From: JASJBU01 sp963790775
Lineage (GTDB): Bacteria > Pseudomonadota > Gammaproteobacteria > Chromatiales > Chromatiaceae
Reading direction: 5' to 3'
Assembly (NCBI GenBank): GCA_963790775.1
Contig: CAWBPR010000024.1
Location: 1 to 64,000 of the forward strand
DNA: 64,000 bases
Numbering within the stretch: position 1 is the first letter of the stretch; each line of letters starts with the position of its first letter. A program made the translations under genes and the position numbers. The notes beneath the pieces were generated by a model. That model saw nothing but the letters and a program-made list of their open reading frames with translations, was not told the DNA's origin and did no database searches. This document shows, one piece after another, positions 57,606-64,000 of this stretch.

Positions 57606-58589
57606 TTGTTCGCATTATTCAAACGCAATCCGGTTGCGTTCGCGTCGGCGGTGATCCTGCATATCCTGATCCTGCTGTTTCTGTTGTTCGGAGTGGATTG
57701 GATAAGTAAACCAAAGCAGGCCACTCCAAAAGTAGCGGTTGTGCAGGCCCATACGGTGGATGCCTCGAAACTTGCGGCGGAACTGAATAAACTTAAACAG
57801 TCGGAAGCGCAGCAGAAGGCGGAGAAGGAAGCGGCTCTGCGTAATGAGGAACAACGGCTTGCGGATTTGCAGCGTCAACAGGCAGATGAGAAAAAGCGCC
57901 TGGTAGAGCTGGAGAAGCAGCGCAAGGCCACCGAACTTGAAGCGCAGAAGCGCGATGCGGCTGCTCAGCAAAAGCGTGAAGCTGAAGCCAAGCAGCAGGC
58001 AGAAGAGAAGCGCAAAGCCGAGCTAAAGCGTAAGGCCAAAGCGGAAGCGGAGGCAAAGCGTAAGGCGGAGGCCAAGGCCAAAGCGGAAGCGGAGGCAAAG
58101 CGCCAGGCGCAAGCCAAGGTCAAAGCGGAGGCGGAGGCAAAGCGCCAGGCGGAAGCCAAGGCCAAAGCGGAGGCGGAGGCAAAGCGCCAGGCGGAAGCCA
58201 AGGCCAAAGCGGAGGCGGAGGCAAAGCGCCAGGCGGAAGCAGCCGCCCAGGCAGCTCGGGAAAAGGCCCTGCAGGACCAAATGGCGGCGGAGCAGAATGC
58301 CCGTGAAATCGACCGCTATGTAGCAGTGTTAACGCAACAGGTTAATCGTAGCTGGCTGAGGCCGCCGAATGCGGGGCAGGGACTCTCCTGCGTGGTGCGG
58401 GTGCGCCTGATCCCCGGTGGAGACGTGGTGCCTGGGGGGGTGAGTATCATCCAGAGCAGCGGCAATTCAGCATTTGATCGCTCGGTGGAGACTGCAATAT
58501 ACAAAGCTGCTCCTTTGCCGGTGCCAAGTGGTAATCTTTTTGAGTCATTCCGTACCTTGACGTTCAACTTCAAACCCAGTGGGAAATAA
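57606..58589 (+). CDS. tolA: Tol-Pal system protein TolA
   Basis: TolA spans the periplasm to Pal and TolB. The 327-residue protein has one N-terminal span (VILHILILLFLLFG) and a long Ala/Lys/Glu helical domain. In this helix a 14-residue unit of type AKAEAEAKRQAEAK repeats, encoded by near-perfect 42-bp repeats (about 58,030-58,250). A C-terminal TolA domain follows (VNRSWLRPPNAGQGLSCVVRV, shortened). Start is TTG 57606. Repeat number may vary between strains. Confidence 0.93.
   Translation: MFALFKRNPVAFASAVILHILILLFLLFGVDWISKPKQATPKVAVVQAHTVDASKLAAELNKLKQSEAQQKAEKEAALRNEEQRLADLQRQQADEKKRLVELEKQRKATELEAQKRDAAAQQKREAEAKQQAEEKRKAELKRKAKAEAEAKRKAEAKAKAEAEAKRQAQAKVKAEAEAKRQAEAKAKAEAEAKRQAEAKAKAEAEAKRQAEAAAQAAREKALQDQMAAEQNAREIDRYVAVLTQQVNRSWLRPPNAGQGLSCVVRVRLIPGGDVVPGGVSIIQSSGNSAFDRSVETAIYKAAPLPVPSGNLFESFRTLTFNFKPSGK
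58030..58250 (+). repeat. 42-bp coding repeats in tolA
   Basis: Near-identical 42-bp units, each coding for 14 residues of the TolA helix, are arranged head to tail. Such repeats can expand or contract by slippage and change TolA length without breaking the frame. Confidence 0.8.
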
Positions 58590-58596
58590 CAGATCG

Positions 58597-59901
58597 ATGA
58601 AGCAGTGGATTTTAATTTGCATGATTTTTCTGACCTGGCAGCCAGTTGCTCAGGCTGATCTCACCATCGAAATCACTGAAGGTGTGGAAGGGGCATTGCC
58701 GATTGCCGTGGTGCCATTCGGCTGGCAGGGTGATAAACCGCCCAGCGAGGATATAGCGTCAATTATCAATGACGATCTGCATCGCAGCGGACGCTTCAAG
58801 ACCCTGCCTCAGGTGGATATGCTTGCCCGACCCAGCAGTGGTGACGATATTCAGTTTAAAGACTGGCGTGTGCTGGGGGTCGAATATCTGGTGGTGGGAC
58901 AGATGCAGAAGAGCGGTGTGCGGGGCTATACCATTCGCTTTCAGCTGTTTGACGTATATCGTGGTGAGCAGTTGAGCGGTTACAGCATTCCCACAACCGA
59001 ACCCAACCTGAGAAGCACGGCGCACCGTATCGCTGACCTGATCTACGAGAAATTGATGGGTGTGCCGGGCGCATTCGCCACCCGGGTCGCCTATATCACA
59101 TCAGTGCGGGAGACGGCGGCTAAGGGTCAGCAAAAGTCCCGCATCGATCTGCGAATTGCGGACGCGGATGGCCATAATCCGCAGACGATCGTCAGTTCCA
59201 GTGAGCCGTTGATGTCACCCTCCTGGTCACCGGATGGGCGCAAGATTGCTTATGTCTCCTTCGAGGAGGGGCAGTCCGCCATCTATATACAGGAAGTATT
59301 CACCGGGCAGCGTCAGAAAGTGACCTCCTATAAAGGCATCAATGGCGCCCCTGCCTGGTCGCCGGATGGCCGGAAACTGGCGATGGCGCTCTCCAAGGAT
59401 GGTAATCTGGATATCTATGTATTCGATCTGGCCAGCCAGAAACTGAAGCAGATCACCAGCCACTATGCGATTGATACTGAACCGGCCTGGTCGCCGGATG
59501 GGCGCACTATCGCCTATACTTCAGATCGTGGTGGCAAGCCACAGATCTATCAGACCCCTTCTTACGGGGGTAAGGCAAAGCGTCTGACCTTTCAGAATGC
59601 CTACAATGCGCGCGCCTCCTATTCCCCGGATGGCAAGTCGCTCGCCCTGGTGACCCGCGAGGAGGGCAATTACCGGATTGCCGTACAGGATCTCGAATCC
59701 GGTATCATGCAGGTGCTGAGCAGTGGGAATCTGGACGAATCCCCCAGTTTCGCGCCTAATGGCAGCATGATAATTTACGCCTCAAAGTCTGGTCGCCGGG
59801 GAGTGTTGGCAGCTGTCTCTGTGGACGGCCGGGTTCGCCAGCGGCTTGCCCTGCAGGAAGGTGATGTGCGTGAGCCGGTCTGGTCCCCTTTTGAAAAATA
59901 A
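58597..59901 (+). CDS. tolB: Tol-Pal system periplasmic protein TolB
   Basis: TolB is a periplasmic beta-propeller that binds Pal. The 434-residue protein has a signal peptide (cleavage near VAQA), an N-terminal domain (IAVVPFGWQG) and WD-type blades with the repeated phrase SWSPDGRKIAYVS, APAWSPDGRKLAMALS and EPAWSPDGRTIAYTSD. I use the ATG at 58597, after the tolA stop; GTG 58579 overlaps tolA and would lengthen the signal. Confidence 0.96.
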   Translation: MKQWILICMIFLTWQPVAQADLTIEITEGVEGALPIAVVPFGWQGDKPPSEDIASIINDDLHRSGRFKTLPQVDMLARPSSGDDIQFKDWRVLGVEYLVVGQMQKSGVRGYTIRFQLFDVYRGEQLSGYSIPTTEPNLRSTAHRIADLIYEKLMGVPGAFATRVAYITSVRETAAKGQQKSRIDLRIADADGHNPQTIVSSSEPLMSPSWSPDGRKIAYVSFEEGQSAIYIQEVFTGQRQKVTSYKGINGAPAWSPDGRKLAMALSKDGNLDIYVFDLASQKLKQITSHYAIDTEPAWSPDGRTIAYTSDRGGKPQIYQTPSYGGKAKRLTFQNAYNARASYSPDGKSLALVTREEGNYRIAVQDLESGIMQVLSSGNLDESPSFAPNGSMIIYASKSGRRGVLAAVSVDGRVRQRLALQEGDVREPVWSPFEK

Positions 59902-59930
59902 CCACGCTGTTATTGCGAGGAGATAATTCG

Positions 59931-60482
59931 ATGTACAAAACTTTAATTCAATGGGTGCTTATCGCACTCGCTTTGACGATCTTTGCCGGTTGCACCTCGG
60001 CGCCCAGCCGGGAGGGAGGGGCTGAAGTCACTGAACGTTCCACCGGCGCTTACAGTGACGAGGCGGGCATGGATAGCAGTGGCGCGATGACCTCTGCCGC
60101 CAATCAGGGCGCTGACTGGTATGGTGGTGATCCGCTGGAAGATCCCAATAGCCCGCTGGCTACCAAGGTGATCTATTTTGACTTCGATCAGAGCACCATC
60201 GCCATGGAGTATCGAGATATTGTCAGGGCGCATGCCCAGTATCTCGCTACTAACCCGCAGGTGACTGTGCGGCTCGAGGGGCATGCCGATGAGCGCGGCA
60301 CTCGCGAGTACAATCTCGGACTGGGGGAAACCCGCGCCAATGCGGTGCGCAGCATCATGATGGCGGAAGGTGTGTCTGACAATCAGATTGTCGTGGTCAG
60401 CTACGGTGAAGAGCGTGCCGCTGCATATGAGAACAACGAAGAGGCCTGGGCGCTGAATCGTCGTGTTGAGCTGGTCTACTGA
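59931..60482 (+). CDS. pal: Peptidoglycan-associated lipoprotein Pal
   Basis: Pal anchors the outer membrane to peptidoglycan. The 183-residue protein has a lipobox (IFAGC), a short linker and an OmpA-type domain with VIYFDFDQSTI, LEGHADERGTREYNLGLGE (19 shown) and RRVELVY at the end. The ATG at 59931 follows GAGGAGATAATTCG. Confidence 0.97.
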   Translation: MYKTLIQWVLIALALTIFAGCTSAPSREGGAEVTERSTGAYSDEAGMDSSGAMTSAANQGADWYGGDPLEDPNSPLATKVIYFDFDQSTIAMEYRDIVRAHAQYLATNPQVTVRLEGHADERGTREYNLGLGETRANAVRSIMMAEGVSDNQIVVVSYGEERAAAYENNEEAWALNRRVELVY

Positions 60483-60497
60483 TTGGGGGATGAGGAG

Positions 60498-61343
60498 ATG
60501 AAGAACGCCTACCCTGTATGGCTGGTGATGCTGGTGTTAGTTGGTGTTCTGCCGGTAACGGGAAACCTGCTCGCTGCGGAGAATAAGTCTGGTGTGCTGA
60601 CAGTTGAACAACGCCTGGAACGCCTGGAGCGTATTTTACGCAACCAGAGCCTGGCAGACATCGTTCTGCAACTCCAGCAGCTTCAACAGGAGGTTCAACA
60701 GTTGCGCGGTGAGGTGGAATTACAGAGCCACACCATCGATGCACTGAATAAACGCCAACGGGATCTCTATCTGGATATCGACAATCGCCTGTCAGGTCTG
60801 CGGCCAATGCCGACGCCGCCCGCCAGTCAGAGTGAGCCTGTTTCTGCTGCTGTGGAACCCGAGGATGCGCCGGTCGATGCGGCAGGTACACCAGAGCCAG
60901 AGACAACAGAGCCGCCAGAGGCTGAAATGAATACCGTGGTGACGCCGCCCGATCCGAAACAGGAGGCGGTAGCCTATCAGACTGCATTCAATCTGTTGAA
61001 ACAGGGGCGTTATAAAGAATCGATTGAATCTTTTCGGGGTTTCCTCAGCCAGTTTCGGGGTGGCGTGTACGAGGACAATGCGCAGTACTGGTTGGGTGAG
61101 GCGAGCTATGTCAATCGGGATTTCGACACGGCTTTGGTGGAATTCAACAAGGTTGTGGAAAACTACCCTGCGAGCTCGAAGGTTCCCGGCGCCCTCCTGA
61201 AGAGTGGTTATATCCATTATGAGAAGGGGGAATGGGGCCAGGCGCGTGATTTGTTCAATCGCCTTACGCGAGAGTTTTCCGGCAGCACCGAGGCGCGTCT
61301 GGCAGTGAAGCGCCTGCAACGGATGGACAAAGAGGGTCACTAG
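60498..61343 (+). CDS. cpoB: Cell division coordinator CpoB (YbgF)
   Basis: CpoB couples Tol-Pal to septal peptidoglycan synthesis. The 281-residue protein has a signal peptide (LPVTGNLLAA), an N-terminal coiled coil (LQQLQQEVQQLRGEVELQS), a Pro/Glu linker and a C-terminal TPR domain (YQTAFNLLKQGRYKESIESF, shown at 20, and AQYWLGEASYVNRDF). I use ATG 60498 after GAGGAG. Confidence 0.95.
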   Translation: MKNAYPVWLVMLVLVGVLPVTGNLLAAENKSGVLTVEQRLERLERILRNQSLADIVLQLQQLQQEVQQLRGEVELQSHTIDALNKRQRDLYLDIDNRLSGLRPMPTPPASQSEPVSAAVEPEDAPVDAAGTPEPETTEPPEAEMNTVVTPPDPKQEAVAYQTAFNLLKQGRYKESIESFRGFLSQFRGGVYEDNAQYWLGEASYVNRDFDTALVEFNKVVENYPASSKVPGALLKSGYIHYEKGEWGQARDLFNRLTREFSGSTEARLAVKRLQRMDKEGH

Positions 61344-61396
61344 GGCCTGTTAACACTATCAGACCCTGGGAGAACTACTATCGTCCGCTTGTCTGC

Positions 61397-62038
61397 ATGA
61401 CTCGACTGCGTATTACTGAAATCTTTTATTCACTGCAGGGTGAGGGCAGGAGTGTCGGCTGGCCGACAGTTTTTGTGCGTCTTACCGGTTGTCCGCTGCG
61501 TTGTGGTTATTGTGATACTGAGTATGCCTTCAGCGGTGGGGAATGGCTCGAACTCGACGAAATACTGCAGCGCGTCGCAGCCTATAAACCCAGCCATGTC
61601 TGTGTCACGGGCGGCGAACCGCTGGCCCAGAAATCCTCTTTCGAACTGTTGACCGCACTCTGTGATGCGGGTTACCAGGTCTGCCTGGAAACCAGCGGAG
61701 CACTGGATATCTCCAAGGTAGATCAGCGCGTCTCTCGTGTCGTGGACATCAAGACCCCGGGGTCTGGTGAAGCGGAGCGGAATCTGATGCGAAATATCGA
61801 TTGCCTCTCTGCGCAGGATCAACTCAAATTCGTCATCTGCGATGAGGCGGATTATACATGGAGCTGCAGGTATCTTGCCGAGCAGGATCTGGCTGCGAAA
61901 TGTGAAGTGCTCTTTTCTCCTGTGCATGGCGGAATGGAAGCGACCCAACTGGCTGAGTGGGTGGTGCGGGATAATCTGCCGGTGCGGTTCCAGTTACAAC
62001 TCCACAAACTGCTGTGGGGTGATGAGCCTGGTAGATAA
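61397..62038 (+). CDS. queE: 7-carboxy-7-deazaguanine synthase QueE
   Basis: QueE is a radical-SAM enzyme of queuosine synthesis. The 213-residue protein has the substrate-binding FYSLQGEGRSVGWPTVFVRL region and the SAM cluster motif with cysteines spaced C-x3-C-x2-C in GCPLRCGYCDT. VTGGEPLAQ, LETSGA and VDIKTPGSGE follow. It lies 53 bp after cpoB and 5 bp before queC. Confidence 0.96.
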   Translation: MTRLRITEIFYSLQGEGRSVGWPTVFVRLTGCPLRCGYCDTEYAFSGGEWLELDEILQRVAAYKPSHVCVTGGEPLAQKSSFELLTALCDAGYQVCLETSGALDISKVDQRVSRVVDIKTPGSGEAERNLMRNIDCLSAQDQLKFVICDEADYTWSCRYLAEQDLAAKCEVLFSPVHGGMEATQLAEWVVRDNLPVRFQLQLHKLLWGDEPGR

Positions 62039-62043
62039 CTCTT

Positions 62044-62715
62044 ATGCAGCCTAGTGCAGTCGTACTCTTATCGGGTGGCCTCGATTCCGCCACGGTTCTG
62101 GCCATTGCCCGTAACCAGGGGTATGACTGTTATGCGCTCAGTATGGAGTACGGGCAACGGCATCAGTCGGAGCTGCATGCAGCCCAGCGGGTGGCGCAGG
62201 CCATGGGCGCGGTCGAGCATAAGGTGATACGTATCGGATTGGAGTCTATAGGCGGCTCAGCCCTGACTGACAGCTCCATTAAAGTTCCGGAAAAGATGGC
62301 TGAAGGCATTCCGGTGACCTATGTGCCGGCGCGGAATACTGTCTTTTTATCCCTGGCGCTTGGATGGGCGGAGGTGCTTGGGGCGCAGGATATCTTTATC
62401 GGTGTGAATGCCGTCGATTATTCCGGCTACCCGGATTGCCGTCCAGAGTTCATCCAGGCATTTGAACAGCTCGCCAATCTGGCTACCAAGGCAGGTGTGG
62501 AAGGGCGGAATTTTAAAATCAATACCCCACTGATCGACCTGACAAAATCCGAGATCATCCAACAGGGCCTCACCCTTGGGGTCGATTACAGCCTGACGGT
62601 TTCCTGCTATCAGGCAGATCATCTGGGCAGCGCCTGTGGGGTTTGTGACTCCTGCCGCTTACGGGCCAGGGGGTTTGCTGATGCGGGTGTCAGTGATCCG
62701 ACGGTCTACCAGTAG
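62044..62715 (+). CDS. queC: 7-cyano-7-deazaguanine synthase QueC
   Basis: QueC makes preQ0 for queuosine. The 223-residue protein has the PP-loop LLSGGLDSATVLA, the family stretch YVPARNTVFLSLALGWAEVL (20 shown) and GVNAVDYSGYPDCRPEF. The zinc cysteines lie near the C-terminus in SCYQADHLGSACGVCDSCRL, in the usual spacing. It forms a pair with queE. Confidence 0.97.
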   Translation: MQPSAVVLLSGGLDSATVLAIARNQGYDCYALSMEYGQRHQSELHAAQRVAQAMGAVEHKVIRIGLESIGGSALTDSSIKVPEKMAEGIPVTYVPARNTVFLSLALGWAEVLGAQDIFIGVNAVDYSGYPDCRPEFIQAFEQLANLATKAGVEGRNFKINTPLIDLTKSEIIQQGLTLGVDYSLTVSCYQADHLGSACGVCDSCRLRARGFADAGVSDPTVYQ

Positions 62716-62755
62716 CACGCACGCGCCGCTATGCTGAATACGGCGGACGGCCTGT

Positions 62756-63301
62756 CTAATCTATTCTCAGTTTCAGTGGCTGCATTTCCTTGTACATGAT
62801 TGCCACGGGTCTTTTATTGGCAAAAGTAATGATCCGCGTACCGGGTGGATAGAACAGGTGACTGCACAGAAACATGTGCAGATCACGACTGCGCAGCAGG
62901 AATTTTTTCAGATGTTGAATACACTTCCTGTCTGTATCGTCCTGCAATTCATGCTCATATCTATTCATCCGGATGGCATCATCAGACAAGGCAAATTCAG
63001 GTAATTTGTCTTCATGTCCGAGCAGTTCCCGCTGGGCCTGTTTGCGCAGGAAAGGCGAGAGTATCAAGCCCATTTTTTCTTCACCGGACAGCCAGCTGAT
63101 GTCCCTTTGATCATCATATTTGGCAGTATGCTCACCAAACGCCAGGCACCATCCATGATAGTAGGCGTTGTATCTCTTGATGATCCGAAAATCAGTCATG
63201 TGGCAATAGAGTTCAATTGGCTTAAAGTAAATCTGTCTTAGTTCACGCTGGTGTCGGCACCAACACGCTTTATTCTCTGTATGATAGAGAAAAATATTCA
63301 T
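62756..63301 (-). CDS. Protein of unknown function
   Basis: The frame codes for 181 residues with no signal peptide or membrane span. It is rich in Arg, His and Tyr (NAYYHGWCLAFGEH, LRSRDLHMFLCSHLFYPPG). The start is unsure: ATG 63301 or ATG 63199 (MTDFRIIKRY) both lack a clear ribosome site. I recognise no family. It is convergent with queC; the coding look is moderate. Confidence 0.5.
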   Translation of the reverse strand: MNIFLYHTENKACWCRHQRELRQIYFKPIELYCHMTDFRIIKRYNAYYHGWCLAFGEHTAKYDDQRDISWLSGEEKMGLILSPFLRKQAQRELLGHEDKLPEFALSDDAIRMNRYEHELQDDTDRKCIQHLKKFLLRSRDLHMFLCSHLFYPPGTRIITFANKRPVAIMYKEMQPLKLRID

Positions 63302-63371
63302 CAGTGCTGCGATTATCGGTCTTCAGTTATATTCTCCAGCACTGGGGTAATACAACTGTCCCAATTATTTG

Positions 63372-64000
63372 CTACAAAGCTACGACTCGTACCCGATAGA
63401 ACAGGGCAAACAGTACCGGCACCACGATCAGTGTCAGCAGGGTGGCAAACCCCAAGCCAAACATGATGGTGACAGCCATTGGCCTGAAAAAGACATCGCC
63501 AAAAAGCGGCAGCATGCCCAGGATAGTGGTTACAGCAGCCATGGAGACGGGACGCAGACGGCTGATCGCTGCTTTTGTTATCGCATCCAGCCACGCCTGG
63601 TTTAGCTCTTCCTTCAGCCGCTTGATTTCTTCGACCAGCACAATGCCGTTTTTCAATTGCATACCGATCAGGCTGAGCAGGGCAAGCAGCGCCATAAAAC
63701 TGAATGGCGAATTTGTACTGAGCAGACCGATGGTCACGCCGATGATCGAAAGCGGTACAGTGATCCATACTACCAGAGTTTGCTTGGCAGAACCGAAGAG
63801 AAGTACAGTCAATATCACCATTACCAGTACGCCCAAGGGTACGAAGGCGAACACGGCGATATTGGCTTTCTGCTGTGCTTCATATTCACCCCCCCATTCC
63901 AGCTGATAACCCTGCGGCAACTCAAGCGCTTCAACAGCGCTTCTGATCTTATTATGCAGAGTGGTTGGGGTGACGCCTGCGACAGGATCGGCAAGTACCG
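63372..64000 (-). CDS. C-terminal part of an RND-family efflux transporter
   Basis: The last 209 residues of an RND (AcrB/HME type) pump are present, and the gene runs off the right edge. The sequence has YQLEWGGEYE, a span with FAFVPLGVLVMVILTVLLFG, PLSIIGVTIGLL, MQLKNGIVLVEEI and RLRPVSMAAVTTILGMLPL (ADV-like region of TM11), and ends at the TAG at 63372. These motifs are typical of the C-terminal half of the transporter. The substrate class (metal or drug) and partner genes cannot be seen. Confidence 0.92.
   Translation of the reverse strand, partial: VLADPVAGVTPTTLHNKIRSAVEALELPQGYQLEWGGEYEAQQKANIAVFAFVPLGVLVMVILTVLLFGSAKQTLVVWITVPLSIIGVTIGLLSTNSPFSFMALLALLSLIGMQLKNGIVLVEEIKRLKEELNQAWLDAITKAAISRLRPVSMAAVTTILGMLPLFGDVFFRPMAVTIMFGLGFATLLTLIVVPVLFALFYRVRVVAL

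Noticed and set aside
62716..62760. A tRNA gene after queC
   Set aside because: No cloverleaf with a T-loop GTTCGANTC pattern is present. I found no tRNA or rRNA anywhere in the window.

Overview
The window joins two kinds of sequence. Positions 1 to about 7,150 are very GC-rich and read like a fragment of a myxobacterium or related delta-type bacterium. They hold a LolA-like carrier, a TerB-like protein, a YkgJ cysteine-cluster protein, a large lipoprotein with repeats beginning CGDGV, a zinc-ribbon protein and a second lipoprotein. Four of these six genes are broken by frameshifts, and a 32-base poly-A run follows one of them. After an ambiguous stretch (about 7,150-8,480) with a secreted orphan protein and the C-terminal stump of an aspartate-semialdehyde dehydrogenase (Asd/USG-1) gene, the rest of the window is clearly a gammaproteobacterial chromosome. 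The Asd stump sits where asd or usg normally precedes fimV. The most economical reading is a chimeric or foreign left end joined to a gammaproteobacterial contig, but a real insertion into asd cannot be excluded from sequence alone.

From 9 to 26.9 kb the layout is housekeeping: fimV, truA, trpF-trpB-trpA, accD, folC, dedD; a lone gspC; on the minus strand a DUF971-MoaD fusion and a short-chain dehydrogenase; a MotA/MotB (PomA/PomB-like) stator pair with a PilZ protein; then fmdB, DUF502, aspS and nudB. From 53 to 62.7 kb runs yebC-ruvC-ruvA-ruvB-ybgC-tolQ-tolR-tolA-tolB-pal-cpoB-queE-queC, followed by an orphan gene and the 3' part of an RND efflux pump gene. In many gammaproteobacteria aspS lies close to yebC-ruvC, so the 26.9-53 kb interval looks like a 26 kb insertion into a conserved block.

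That interval holds the most interesting material. It encodes a DUF302 protein, YjbQ, a Nudix hydrolase, a Prc/Tsp protease, gshA, and a sigma-54 two-component system whose sensor kinase carries a periplasmic c-type heme motif (CIECH). Next to it are two well-matched sigma-54 promoters (36,321 and 37,522), each preceded by the same dyad, TGACA-N3-TGTCA. The second promoter heads an operon-like run: a small secreted protein, a secreted protein made almost wholly of GMS/GMG tripeptides, a five-heme cytochrome c, a Tat-exported DmsA-like molybdenum enzyme, a DmsB-like iron-sulfur subunit, a TorD-type chaperone, a monoheme cytochrome c and a multi-cluster iron-sulfur protein. A thioredoxin-NHL lipoprotein, an SLC13 transporter, a glutamate dehydrogenase and an exported MsrA follow. 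I infer a regulated periplasmic redox module linking a methionine-rich protein to molybdenum-enzyme electron flow. Its substrate is unknown.

The gammaproteobacterial part fits a free-living or symbiotic Chromatiales-like organism, but no sulfur-oxidation gene is visible here, so that placement is tentative. Single-base frameshifts recur on both sides of the join (fimV, prc twice, the GMS-repeat gene, the five-heme cytochrome, the dmsA-like gene). Indel errors in the assembly are therefore a better general explanation than gene decay.
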